Source: an uncultured Candidatus Saccharibacteria bacterium
Lineage (GTDB): Bacteria > Patescibacteriota > Saccharimonadia > Saccharimonadales > Saccharimonadaceae
Assembly: GCA_938046735.1 (NCBI GenBank)
Contig: CALIXF010000008.1
Span: 62,001-126,000 of the forward strand
Direction: 5' to 3'
DNA length: 64,000 bases
Positions within the stretch are counted from its first letter, which is position 1, and each line of letters begins with the position of its first letter. The position numbers and the translations under genes are program-made. Positions 34,021 through 42,020 of the stretch are shown here, one piece after another. Under the pieces are notes generated by a model. The model saw nothing but the letters and a program-made list of their open reading frames with translations, had not been told where the DNA came from and did no database searches.

Positions 34021-34518
34021 ATGATTAGAGAAATGATTCCTGAAGATCGCAATGAAATAAATGAGATGCAGTTTGAGCTACAGAGGTTCTTTTCTGAGAT
34101 CGATCAAACCCGTGAATCTTTGTCATATCAAAGTATTAATGATGCGCATCATTATATGCAAAAAATGATAGACGATACAAAGAGTATGAATGGTAAAATA
34201 TTTGTTGCCGAAAAAAATAACATTGTCGTCGGTTTTATTCAGGGCGTTATTATTGAGCATAAAAAAGGAGAAGACAAAATCTATGACTTGTCTCATAATC
34301 CGTCAAAAGAGGGTTGGATTGGTTTGCTATATGTAAAGCCAGATTACAGAGGGAACGGCATAGGTCAAGAATTATTAGGTAAAATGAAAGATTATTTCAT
34401 AGTCCAAGGTTGTACCAGTATCAAATTATTGGTTTTATCAGACAACGCTAATGCTATAGGTTTTTATAAGAAGATTGGGTTTATGGCTCATAATTTAGAG
34501 ATGGTGATGAAAGTATAA
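34021..34518 (+). CDS. GNAT-family N-acetyltransferase
   Basis: A 165-residue acetyl-CoA-dependent acetyltransferase of unknown substrate. IGLLYVKPDYRGNGIGQELLGKM is the acetyl-CoA binding motif A (R-G-x-G-I-G), and KLLVLSDNANAIGFYKKIGFM is motif B. The N-terminus MIREMIPEDRNEINEMQ is the usual first strand and helix. AGAGGAAA precedes the start. It begins an accessory block on the plus strand and is spaced 28 bases from the CYTH gene. Confidence 0.85.
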   Translation: MIREMIPEDRNEINEMQFELQRFFSEIDQTRESLSYQSINDAHHYMQKMIDDTKSMNGKIFVAEKNNIVVGFIQGVIIEHKKGEDKIYDLSHNPSKEGWIGLLYVKPDYRGNGIGQELLGKMKDYFIVQGCTSIKLLVLSDNANAIGFYKKIGFMAHNLEMVMKV

Positions 34519-34546
34519 TAAGAATGCAACATTAATAAGGAGAGAG

Positions 34547-35071
34547 ATGGGTCAAGAATTAGAACTAGAGCTAACTTTTTTAGCGAAAGAATTGCCGGAT
34601 AATATTAAGTTGGTAGAACCAACACGCATAGTTGACGTTTATGTCCCAGATATACCGGAGCATTCACACCTTAGACTACGTCAAAAAGGTGAGAAATATG
34701 AAATAACTAAAAAAATGCCGGTCAAAGAAGGAGATGCTTCTGAGCAAATTGAACAGACAATACCGCTAACAAAGGAAGAATTTATCGCATTATCTAGTTG
34801 TAGTAAGAAACGAGTGGTTAAAGATAGATATAGTGTAGCGATTGAAGGTAAAATAGCCGAAATAGATGTGTTTACAGATGAATTAAAAGGTCTTGTATTG
34901 ATAGATTTTGAATTTAGCACAGAGAACGAAAAATCAACATTTAAAATCCCAGACATCGCATTAGCTGATGTGACTCAAGAGGAATTTATTGCCGGTGGGT
35001 TATTAGCTGGTAAGACCTATAACGATATATCATCAGAACTGAAACGTTTTAATTATAAACGATTAGAATAA
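34547..35071 (+). CDS. CYTH-domain protein (1)
   Basis: A 174-residue protein with the E-x-E-x-x motif at its N-terminus (GQELELELTF), then HLRLRQKGEKYEITKKMP and EIDVFTDELKGLVLIDFEF, the strands lining the triphosphate tunnel of CYTH enzymes (class IV adenylyl cyclase, thiamine-triphosphatase, RNA triphosphatase). The usual final Lys of E-x-E-x-K is replaced by hydrophobic residues (QELELELTF), so activity is uncertain. GGAGAG precedes the ATG. Probably cotranscribed with the GNAT gene. A second CYTH protein is encoded at 39651. Confidence 0.75.
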   Translation: MGQELELELTFLAKELPDNIKLVEPTRIVDVYVPDIPEHSHLRLRQKGEKYEITKKMPVKEGDASEQIEQTIPLTKEEFIALSSCSKKRVVKDRYSVAIEGKIAEIDVFTDELKGLVLIDFEFSTENEKSTFKIPDIALADVTQEEFIAGGLLAGKTYNDISSELKRFNYKRLE

Positions 35072-35442
35072 TTAGCAATGAGACCTAATCATATCATTAA
35101 GTCGTATCAGGTTTAAGTAATTTTTATCTATATCATGAGTCTAACTCGGTAATAAAAAACGCTATGCTGGCGAATTAATGAAGTTGCCTAAGTTTTAAAA
35201 GCATAATAAGCCTTACGGCCTACAATCTTCTAAGGTTTTTCTGCCGGGGCTGCCCGCGCCTCAATCTCAGCAGAGAGAACACGCTTGTTACTTTCGGTCC
35301 CCGTCGGCTTCGCCAGCGAAAAAGATAAAACATATTTTGCAAAAAATAACTAGCAATTATATTATAGTTGATTATTGCCGATAACATGCTATGATATTAT
35401 TATCTCAGATAAGTCTGTGTACATTAAAAAGGAGGAAAATCT
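35072..35442. other. Gap containing a GC-rich stretch of unknown nature
   Basis: In this 371-base gap, 35246-35330 is clearly richer in G+C than its surroundings (runs such as CTGCCGGGGCTGCCCGCGCC and GGTCCCCGTCGGCTTCGCC). Both strands are open across it: the minus strand reads SLAKPTGTESNKRVLSAE onwards to a stop, the plus strand reads FLPGLPAPQSQQREHAC. No start or ribosome binding site fits. It may be a structured RNA or a fragment of a transferred gene. The 3' end holds TATTAT and AAAAGGAGGAAAA for the next gene. Confidence 0.4.
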
Positions 35443-36573
35443 ATGTTTGATAGTGTTCTTGTTAATAACGGTGTGAAAATCACCACTGATGCTAGTGAGT
35501 GGTACGACCTGGCATTTAAATACGGTGTTTCACCTCAAGAAGTTGGATTAATCGACTTTAACCGTACTGGAGTTTGTTTAGACGACAATGATGTCCGAGT
35601 GGGTTTTAGGGTTCGCTTTAATGGTACTTTGTTTTACAACAATGATTTGTCCTGGTTTGCTTTACCTGTTAGAAATAGTAGTGATTCCAACTTTCATATC
35701 AGGAACGGTAAGGTGTATTTCAAAGATTTTCAGATTGGCATAATTGACAGACCCGTACTGGACACATGCGATACTTCGTATCAGAGAGGAGGACGGTTAC
35801 TTAATCTCAATAGTCGTAGTCGGAGTAATTGTGCAGGCTGCAAAGCTTGTGTTCATAATGATAAGAGTCTTTACGACAATACAGTCATTAAAGACAAACA
35901 CGAGCTTCGCACTAGACAAGATATTGACAACTTTTTCTACGAAAAAGAGAGGTTAGGTATGAACACGAAAGATCTCGAACAGATAGCTGTCGTTACTGGC
36001 CTTTTTAGAGATGAAAATGAGGTGCTAGAACATTTGCACGATGTTTATAATGTTGCGACAGAGCATAAATTTTCTGGAGAGCTCATGTACTTTGGTTGTC
36101 AACTTATGAGCGCCACAGCTCTTAGGGATTTTTCAAAATTAGGAAAGACGGCGATTGTTTTTGCAATCGATAATTTTACTAATAGAAGGGAGAACCTTTC
36201 AGGAACTAAATCTAGTCTAAGCCTTGAAAATTTTTATGTATCTATGAGTGTAGCCAAGTCGTTAGGAGTTGAAACTACGTTTGCCTACATCACTGGCGTC
36301 GATGACTTGTCGGCTATATCCGAAAATTTCACATATTTCTTTAATGTTTGTACCCGTTTTCCAGTAGTGAACATCTTTCAGATTCAAACCGGCTTACAAG
36401 CCCAAGCGTTGGTTGACGGTGCAAAAAATCTGAAATATTATTTGCAAGCTAGACGGGCTATAGAATCAGCTTTTTTCAATAGTAATATGCGCCCTAGACG
36501 CTGGGAAAACTATCGCCCTCTTTGGTATCGTGAATTCCATGGTGAACTTCTCGATGTAAAAGCATACGGATAA
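35443..36573 (+). CDS. Radical-SAM-like protein with unusual C-x2-C-x2-C motif
   Basis: A 376-residue protein I cannot name. Cys130, Cys133 and Cys136 (NCAGCKACVHN) sit where radical-SAM enzymes bind their 4Fe-4S cluster, but spacing is C-x2-C-x2-C, not the canonical C-x3-C-x2-C. Downstream strand-helix units (LEQIAVVTGLF, LMYFGCQLMSATALRDFSKLG, TAIVFAIDNFT, SMSVAKSLGVETTFAYITG, VVNIFQIQTG) follow a partial TIM barrel. The N-terminal 95 residues are a separate strand-rich domain. The end is Arg/Trp-rich (MRPRRWENYRPLWYREF). AAAAGGAGG gives a strong start. Neighbours are two tyrosine phosphatases and a GrpB-like protein. The family call is tentative. Confidence 0.55.
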   Translation: MFDSVLVNNGVKITTDASEWYDLAFKYGVSPQEVGLIDFNRTGVCLDDNDVRVGFRVRFNGTLFYNNDLSWFALPVRNSSDSNFHIRNGKVYFKDFQIGIIDRPVLDTCDTSYQRGGRLLNLNSRSRSNCAGCKACVHNDKSLYDNTVIKDKHELRTRQDIDNFFYEKERLGMNTKDLEQIAVVTGLFRDENEVLEHLHDVYNVATEHKFSGELMYFGCQLMSATALRDFSKLGKTAIVFAIDNFTNRRENLSGTKSSLSLENFYVSMSVAKSLGVETTFAYITGVDDLSAISENFTYFFNVCTRFPVVNIFQIQTGLQAQALVDGAKNLKYYLQARRAIESAFFNSNMRPRRWENYRPLWYREFHGELLDVKAYG

Positions 36574-36585
36574 GTATGCAAAATG

Positions 36586-36609
36586 GCCTCCGATATTTCG
36601 GAGGCTTTT
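36586..36609. terminator. Terminator after the radical-SAM-like gene
   Basis: GCCTCCGA-TATT-TCGGAGGC followed by TTTT. It lies at the convergent end with the phosphatase gene and may serve both. Confidence 0.8.
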
Positions 36610-37589
36610 CATTGACATATTTGTTGTTTCAATAACAAGATTTCTTCGTTAGTAAGACCAATACGAATTAAGTATTGTTCAGTAGTTTCTCTAAGGTGAC
36701 ACAAATCTGTGCCATTGATATGGTGCAAGATTGCTTTAATGGTATCGTTTTTTAGGTATTCATAACGTTTTGGATTGTCTGAATAGGTTATCTTATTATT
36801 ATTCCTATAACTTAACATATAATCTTCCATTATTTGATCAGCGCTCATACCATATAATGCTTGAATTATTGCACAAGCGAAACCACTGCGTCTTTTGCCT
36901 GCCCGACAATGAATTAGACACGGAGTTTTACTTGAAGCTATCAACCTCATCGCTATTGCGATTGATTCCGAAAAATTTTGCGAATACAGGCCGGAATCAT
37001 CACCTATAGCAAATATTCTCCTTGTGTGAATAATCGATTTTATTTCATCATTTAAAACATTAACCAGATTATCAAATTCTTCCTGAGAATCGGCTAAATT
37101 TATAATAGTACTCACTTTGTATTTTTTAATGCAAGAAATAACGGAAGACACTCGATTATAAGCATTATCTACTGGGCTTGAGGATCTGTAAAAATGACCC
37201 CCACGTGGCAGAACTGGCCTAAAATTTGCAAATTCCTCATCGGTTTCATATGTCGACTTGTCGATTACCTCTTCAAACGAATACGCATTTTCTTTTTCCC
37301 AATATTTTTTGAAAGAAAGTAGAGAGAAAGCTACGTGTTGACCGATACGAAGGTTGTATTCTTTAATCGCACATCCGTGACGAGTTGATAAAAAGATTTT
37401 GCCCTTTTTTCTTATTAATGTCGACTCATTCACCTTGCAATAAGACCCACTATAAAATGGTATTTCGAATTTTTTTTCGCCAATCATCATTAATAGCGCA
37501 TCGCCTAGGCTAAAGTCTACCGTGTCAAAATCCGTGGTATCAAAATATGCATTTCCATATTCATCGATTTGAATAATTGTTGCCATCAT
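36609..37589 (-). CDS. Tyrosine-protein phosphatase with N-terminal SAM-hydrolase-like beta domain
   Basis: A 326-residue protein. The C-terminal part is a cysteine phosphatase: GGHFYRSSSPVDNAYNR is the substrate-entry block, STIINLADSQEEFDNL follows, and Cys228-x5-Arg234 (HCRAGKRRSG) is the P-loop. The first 90 residues (IQIDEYGNAYFDTTD, TLIRKKGKIFLSTRHGCA, NLRIGQHVAF) resemble the C-terminal domain of SAM hydrolase/fluorinase (DUF62) proteins. GGAGGTGA lies 6 bases before the ATG. A shorter paralogue is encoded at 38199, with a GrpB-like gene between. Substrates are unknown; the block looks horizontally acquired. Confidence 0.78.
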   Translation of the reverse strand: MMATIIQIDEYGNAYFDTTDFDTVDFSLGDALLMMIGEKKFEIPFYSGSYCKVNESTLIRKKGKIFLSTRHGCAIKEYNLRIGQHVAFSLLSFKKYWEKENAYSFEEVIDKSTYETDEEFANFRPVLPRGGHFYRSSSPVDNAYNRVSSVISCIKKYKVSTIINLADSQEEFDNLVNVLNDEIKSIIHTRRIFAIGDDSGLYSQNFSESIAIAMRLIASSKTPCLIHCRAGKRRSGFACAIIQALYGMSADQIMEDYMLSYRNNNKITYSDNPKRYEYLKNDTIKAILHHINGTDLCHLRETTEQYLIRIGLTNEEILLLKQQICQ

Positions 37590-37653
37590 TGCTCTTCACC
37601 TCCCCTATTTTAATGTACGAATATGCCTTACTATAATTATATAATATTTACTA

Positions 37654-37659
37654 TATATT
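37654..37659 (+). promoter_or_regulatory. -10 box of the GrpB-like gene
   Basis: TATATT six bases before the ATG; leaderless pattern. Confidence 0.45.
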
Positions 37660-37665
37660 ACAAGC

Positions 37666-38181
37666 ATGGTACAATATCAACAAATGTCTGTTATTGTAAA
37701 AGAGTATTCATCAAGACTTATTGAGCGCTTTGAACAAGAGAAAAGCCGCTTATCTAATCTTTTGCCTACTGATATAAAAATTGAGCATGTTGGTAGTAGT
37801 GCCGTCTTTATTGGTGGCAAAAATATAATCGATATCCTTATCGGAGTTCCAAAACACAAAAATATGATTTCTGTAAAAAATATTTTAACAAAAAATGGAT
37901 ATTTTGAAGGATCCGACAGCCATGCGGACCGAATTTTCTTAGCAAACACTAAAGAAGAAACTGGTGAGGGGGACTTTCATATTCATATTTGTCCTATTAA
38001 AGAAGAATCTTATGAGAATTTTATTATTTTACGTAACTTCCTTAAAAATAACCCAGAAAAAGCACAAGAATATCTAAAGAAAAAATACGAATTTGCAAAA
38101 GAAGCTAATTTTGATCGCAAAAAATACAAAGCCCTGAAATCGGCCTACGTGTCGAAATTATTGACTGAAGCAAAAAAATAG
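37666..38181 (+). CDS. GrpB-family (nucleotidyltransferase-fold) protein
   Basis: A 171-residue protein matching the GrpB/UPF0157 family of minimal nucleotidyltransferase fold: IEHVGSSAVFIGGKNIIDILIGV corresponds to the I-x-H-I-G-S-T-A-V-P...K-P-I-I-D-I motif, with H-V-G-S-S and D-I metal-site residues kept, though the usual Pro-Gly after the second block is FIG here. FHIHICP and the helical RNFLKNNPEKAQEYLKKKYEFA complete the family pattern. Function is unknown in general. It lies between the two divergent/convergent phosphatase genes and its stop overlaps a short hairpin shared with the 38199 gene. Confidence 0.8.
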   Translation: MVQYQQMSVIVKEYSSRLIERFEQEKSRLSNLLPTDIKIEHVGSSAVFIGGKNIIDILIGVPKHKNMISVKNILTKNGYFEGSDSHADRIFLANTKEETGEGDFHIHICPIKEESYENFIILRNFLKNNPEKAQEYLKKKYEFAKEANFDRKKYKALKSAYVSKLLTEAKK

Positions 38182-38199
38182 GCCTCAACTGAGACCTAT
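38176..38199. terminator. Imperfect bidirectional hairpin between convergent genes
   Basis: AATAGG pairs with CCTATT and CTCA with TGAG, with one mismatch, directly over both stop codons. The T tract is short on both sides, so efficiency may be low. Confidence 0.5.
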
Positions 38200-38795
38200 T
38201 AGTATAGCTTTTGTTGAAGTATTTGGATTTCTCGTTGCGACATGCCATATCTTTGTAAAAAACTATATGCAATTTCTTCCAAGTTTGTTTTTTTAAAATC
38301 TTGATTGCCGTTTATATGATATATTAGTTTTTGAATTTTTTGGACTTCAATATCTTTTATAATTTTGGGATTTGCCAAAAAATTCAGACCATTATTATTT
38401 TTGTAACTCTCTAAATAATCATTGACAATATCGGCATAATTTGTTCCAGATAACATTTCTAGAATTAAACAAACAAATCCTGTTCTCTTTTTGCCTGCAT
38501 CACATTGAATAATGTAGGGCGGATCTTCCCCTAATATTGTTCGTAACTTTTGAACCAAAATAAAACCGAATTCGTCACTCATACATCGATGCTCTACATT
38601 CGAAAAATCCACAATCAGATGAATCGAATTTTTCTGCATAAGTTGCTGGACCGTGCTAGCACGACCATATTTATCCTTCACGGCACTTGCTGATCTGAAA
38701 AATGCTATGCTTTTGTGATTTGATAAAATTAAATTTCTAAAATTTGCAAATTCCTCATCAGTTCTAAAATCTTCACGATTATCTAAATGTTTCAT
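38199..38795 (-). CDS. Second tyrosine-phosphatase-like protein (short paralogue)
   Basis: A 198-residue relative of the 36609-37589 product without the N-terminal beta domain. Shared features are DEEFANFR, a FFRSASAVKDKYGRAST block, the P-loop Cys98-x5-Arg104 (QCDAGKKRTG) and the C-terminal helices with YHING and REIQILQQKLY. The acid-loop Asp region is divergent (IVDFSNVEHRCMSDE), so activity may differ. Start at 38795 follows GGGGGTAAAGG; an ATG 51 bases upstream has no site. Tandem paralogues suggest duplication within the block. Confidence 0.72.
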   Translation of the reverse strand: MKHLDNREDFRTDEEFANFRNLILSNHKSIAFFRSASAVKDKYGRASTVQQLMQKNSIHLIVDFSNVEHRCMSDEFGFILVQKLRTILGEDPPYIIQCDAGKKRTGFVCLILEMLSGTNYADIVNDYLESYKNNNGLNFLANPKIIKDIEVQKIQKLIYHINGNQDFKKTNLEEIAYSFLQRYGMSQREIQILQQKLY

Positions 38796-38879
38796 TACCT
38801 TTACCCCCTGAACTATTTTAAAGTGCAATCTTATATAGTTTAACATATATTTTTCAAAACACCTTTTACTATGGATATT

Positions 38880-39374
38880 TTTCTATAGAGGCTAACTTAA
38901 CGAACGTCGCCACCAGCCAATTATTTCCAAAGCTCTTTTCGGTCAAGCCAAGCTAGTGATTGCTGAGCGTGGACACAAGAAACAAGTAAAAAGCCAACCG
39001 TGCCATTCTTGGGGCTGATGAAGTATGAGAGAAAAAGAATTGTTACCCCAGTCTTCGGTATTACTTGGCAAGTATACAATAAGTGAAAAGATGTTCGCTT
39101 TTATGAATGGACAAATTGAGCAAGACGAGCACGTTGAAATCGCTGATGATGTGTCTCTACTAGACAATTTTTGCGAACGCAAATCGCAAAAACTAACCAA
39201 TAAGCGACAGATCTTGCTGGACAAAAAAGTTATTCTCGAAGAAATCTTTGTCTCGAACCTGTTTTTACATAACAAAACCATTACCCAGACCCCTACAAGT
39301 ATAAGCTCAAAAACCACTTCCCGAAAGGGGGTGGAAAATGATTTTCACCTGTGGCAGAAATTAAGAAGTACGAA
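38880..39374 (+). pseudogene. Decayed coding remnant before tRNA-Leu
   Basis: One frame reads NERRHQPIISKALFGQAKLVIAER onwards, stops at two TGA codons (39016-39021), then resumes from ATG 39025 as MREKELLPQSSVLLGKY to about SNLFLHNKTITQ near 39290. The part VEIADDVSLLDNF...LLDKKVILEEIF has the helical pattern of the C-terminal coiled coil of type I restriction HsdS subunits, but this is a weak match. The frame then runs antisense through the tRNA terminator and tRNA, which cannot be coding. Probably the tail of a gene lost beside a tRNA. Confidence 0.3.
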
Positions 39375-39400
39375 TAAAAAAGTCGCTCTTTCAAGCGACA
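39375..39400 (-). terminator. tRNA-Leu terminator
   Basis: On the minus strand GTCGCTT-GAAA-GAGCGAC is followed by TTTTTTA, about 20 bases after the tRNA 3' end. Confidence 0.8.
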
Positions 39401-39421
39401 ATTTCGAAAAAATCCGTATTT

Positions 39422-39507
39422 TGGTGCCCGAGACAGGACTTGAACCTGCACCTAGAAGCTAGACTAGCACCTGAAGCTAGCGCGTCTGCCAGTTTCGCCA
39501 CTCGGGC
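39422..39507 (-). tRNA. tRNA-Leu (anticodon CAG)
   Basis: Read on the minus strand, acceptor stem GCCCGAG pairs with CTCGGGC, followed by A and an encoded CCA. The D arm (TGGCGAAACTGGCAGACGC), anticodon arm GCTAGC-TTCAGGT-GCTAGT with anticodon CAG, a long variable arm (CTAGCTTCTAGG) and T arm GCAGGTTCAAGTCCTGT are all present. The 86-base length with a large variable arm is typical of class II leucine tRNAs. It marks the right edge of the accessory block. Confidence 0.95.
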
Positions 39508-39515
39508 CTGTACAG

Positions 39516-39540
39516 ATTATAGCACAGCTTCAGCTGTGCT
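39516..39540 (-). promoter_or_regulatory. tRNA-Leu promoter with perfect inverted repeat
   Basis: TATAAT on the minus strand (39516-39521) is 8 bases before the tRNA. It overlaps by one base a perfect dyad, AGCACAGC-TTCA-GCTGTGCT (39521-39540), that fills the -10/-35 spacer. The dyad could be an operator, or a terminator for plus-strand transcription toward 39541, where TTTATC follows. Confidence 0.5.
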
Positions 39541-39650
39541 TTATCTGGTTTTATCTTTGTAATAATTAAAAAATCTATAAATAAAATCAAAATAGAGTAA
39601 AATTAAAATAAAACAAATGAAATGTAACTTTGTAAAATAAAAGAGGAAAT

Positions 39651-40181
39651 ATGGCTATCGAAATTGAGGGCAGAATTCTGAATATTGATCCGGAAGAAAC
39701 AAAAGCTAAACTTCTCGCCATTGGCGCTAAGCCACTTGGCTTCTATAATTTTAGGCGATACGTTTTTGATCCAGCTGTTGGCGCTCCTCATCGTTGGCTT
39801 CGCTTGCGTACTGATGGTAATAAGACCACCCTTACTTTTAAAGAACTCACTAATGATTCTTTTACTGGCACTGAGGAATGGGAGATTGAGGTCTCAGATT
39901 TTGAAACCACTCTCTTGATCTTAGAGAAGACTGGTATTAAACATCGTAGTTACCAAGAGAATACTCGCGATGAATATGAATATCAGGGCACAAAGCTCTC
40001 TATTGATCATTGGCCAAGACTCGGATATCTCCTAGAAATTGAAGTTGAAAAAGAAGACTATATTCGTGAAATTGCAGATAGGCTTGGTTTTAAACCGCAG
40101 GATGTAGTCTCGACCGACTATAGTGAACTTTATCGGAATATCGGTATTGATATCAACAATTGTGAAATTCTCAAATTCTAG
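39651..40181 (+). CDS. CYTH-domain protein (2), class IV adenylyl cyclase-like
   Basis: A 176-residue CYTH protein with IEIEGRIL as the E-x-E-x-x motif. HRWLRLRTDGNKTTLTFKE, EEWEIEVSDFETT and RLGYLLEIEVEKED give the alternating charged strands of a triphosphate tunnel. It matches the CyaB-like group (class IV adenylyl cyclase annotations) better than the 34547 protein. No cAMP effector is seen in the window, so a general triphosphatase role is equally possible. AAAAGAGGAAAT precedes the ATG. Confidence 0.82.
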   Translation: MAIEIEGRILNIDPEETKAKLLAIGAKPLGFYNFRRYVFDPAVGAPHRWLRLRTDGNKTTLTFKELTNDSFTGTEEWEIEVSDFETTLLILEKTGIKHRSYQENTRDEYEYQGTKLSIDHWPRLGYLLEIEVEKEDYIREIADRLGFKPQDVVSTDYSELYRNIGIDINNCEILKF

Positions 40182-40251
40182 TTATATTTAAAATCTAATT
40201 ATACTAAAGTTCTAGCTCCGCTCAGAATCTTTTGCTATATTACTCTTATGC

Positions 40252-40257
40252 TATACT
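40252..40257 (+). promoter_or_regulatory. -10 box of gpmI
   Basis: TATACT six bases before the ATG; leaderless pattern. Confidence 0.5.
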
Positions 40258-40263
40258 AAATCC

Positions 40264-41913
40264 ATGAATAATCTACACTACGATGGACCAATTGTTTTAG
40301 CTATACTTGATGGCGTCGGTCTCAGAAATGATGAATATGGTAACGCTGTTTTGCAGTCACACTCTGAGTTTATCAATCAGCTTTTTGATAAATATCCCTG
40401 GGTTTCTCTTGAGGCTTCTGGTGAAGCGGTCGGTATCTTGAGGGGGCAAATGGGGAATTCCGAGGTTGGCCATAACGCTCTTGGTGCTGGTCAAATCATC
40501 AAGCAGGGTATTGCTAAAATTGAAGACGATTTTAATACTGGTGCTATTTGGCAGACTGAAGCCTGGCGTGGTGCGATCGATAATGTTAAACAACATAATT
40601 CCACACTTCACTTTTCTGGTATTTTTTCTGATGGTGGTGTTCATAGCTCAATTTACCAACTCTTTAAAATGCTGGAGCGAGCCCAAAAAGAGGGAATCAT
40701 AAAAGTCCGTATTCATCTCATTCTTGATGGTCGCGACGTCCCCCCTCAATCTGCCGATCATTATATCCAGCTTCTTGAAGACAAAATCACCGAATTAAAA
40801 TCCGCTTCTACTACTCCACTCGATTATCAAATTGCTTGCGGTGGCGGTCGTATGCTTTTTCTTGCTGACCGCTATGAGACTGATTGGAGTATTGTTAAAA
40901 CCGGTTGGGAGGCCATGGTTTATGGCAAAGCTGACCAATATTTTACCTCTGCCATGCAAGCAGTTAGGGAAAATCGATCAAAAGAACCTAATTTACAGGA
41001 TCAGTATTTTCCAAGTTTTGTCATTGTTGAGCCAAGCGCCGACGGTCGGCCCGACCCTACTCGTCCAGTTGGCCTAGTTAAGGATGGCGATAGTTTTATC
41101 TTCTATAGTTTTCGTGCCGATCGTGCCATCGAAACCGCCAAAGCCTTTACTGAGCAAGATTTTCACGGTTTTGATCGTGGTACCAAAAACAATCTTCCTC
41201 TCGATGTCTTCTTTGCTGGTATGACCGAATATGACTCCGATCTGCATCTCCCGAAGTACTGTCTTGTTCCTCCTATTACTATTAAAAATCCTCTCAATCA
41301 ACTCCTTGCTGCTAATAATCTTAACCAGCTTGCCGTTGCCGAAACTGTTAAATTCGGTCATATTACCTACTATTTTAACGGCAATAGCTATGATAAGGCC
41401 AAAGGCGAAGATTTTCTTGAAATTAAATCTGATACTAGACCATTCAATGAGCGTCCTTGGATGAAGTCTGTCGAAATTACCGACGCCGTTCTTGATCGGA
41501 TGTCGGAGACTGATAAATCTGGTAAGCCTAAATATCAATTTATCCGTATCAATTATGCGGGAGGTGATATGGTCGGACATTTTGGTGAACTTGAACCTAC
41601 CATCACTGCCATGGAAGCTATCGACCTCCAGCTCGCCCGTCTTGCCAAAAAAGTGGATAAACTTGGGGGCATGATGATTATTACTGCTGACCACGGTAAT
41701 GCTGAAGAAGTAATGGATCCAGTTACTAAAAAACCTAAAACTTCGCACACCACTAACCCTGTTCCATGTTGGTTTTATGATAATACAGAGAATAGAAAAC
41801 ATTATCATTTGCAGCAATTGAAAGATGCTGGTCTCTCAAATGTTGCTCCGACTATCGCTAAACTATTTGGTATTACTGATCTGCCAGATTCTTGGCGCCA
41901 GCCACTTATCTGA
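40264..41913 (+). CDS. gpmI: 2,3-bisphosphoglycerate-independent phosphoglycerate mutase
   Basis: A 549-residue Mn-dependent glycolytic enzyme of the alkaline phosphatase superfamily converting 3- to 2-phosphoglycerate. VLAILDGVGLRNDEYGNA carries the first metal Asp, and QMGNSEVGHNALG includes the phosphorylated serine (Ser66). FSDGGVHSS and LILDGRDVPPQSA form the insert domain, and GGDMVGHFGE and ITADHGNAEEV provide the remaining Asp/His ligands. Length is slightly above the usual 510. It ends in TGA, evidence that TGA is a stop in this genome. Confidence 0.96.
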   Translation: MNNLHYDGPIVLAILDGVGLRNDEYGNAVLQSHSEFINQLFDKYPWVSLEASGEAVGILRGQMGNSEVGHNALGAGQIIKQGIAKIEDDFNTGAIWQTEAWRGAIDNVKQHNSTLHFSGIFSDGGVHSSIYQLFKMLERAQKEGIIKVRIHLILDGRDVPPQSADHYIQLLEDKITELKSASTTPLDYQIACGGGRMLFLADRYETDWSIVKTGWEAMVYGKADQYFTSAMQAVRENRSKEPNLQDQYFPSFVIVEPSADGRPDPTRPVGLVKDGDSFIFYSFRADRAIETAKAFTEQDFHGFDRGTKNNLPLDVFFAGMTEYDSDLHLPKYCLVPPITIKNPLNQLLAANNLNQLAVAETVKFGHITYYFNGNSYDKAKGEDFLEIKSDTRPFNERPWMKSVEITDAVLDRMSETDKSGKPKYQFIRINYAGGDMVGHFGELEPTITAMEAIDLQLARLAKKVDKLGGMMIITADHGNAEEVMDPVTKKPKTSHTTNPVPCWFYDNTENRKHYHLQQLKDAGLSNVAPTIAKLFGITDLPDSWRQPLI

Positions 41914-42020
41914 TCAAAATCATTAAGAACCTTGTGCTAAAACTCTAGAAAAATATACATCCTGTGATATAATTTCTGATAGAAAAAGACAATTTTTTGG
42001 TGGGAAATAAAGGAGCTATT

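Noticed and set aside
39375..39462. 3' part of the open frame from 39025 read as protein (ending GLEPAPRS)
   Set aside because: It runs antisense through the tRNA-Leu terminator and the tRNA itself, a known source of spurious peptides.
41074..41817. 247-codon open frame antisense to gpmI
   Set aside because: It has no start signals or family pattern and lies fully inside a well-conserved enzyme; long antisense frames are expected from the codon bias here.
4625..41913. Reassigned UGA codon (as in Gracilibacteria)
   Set aside because: TGA ends at least two genes (4625-4627 and 41911-41913), and no conserved gene contains an internal in-frame TGA.
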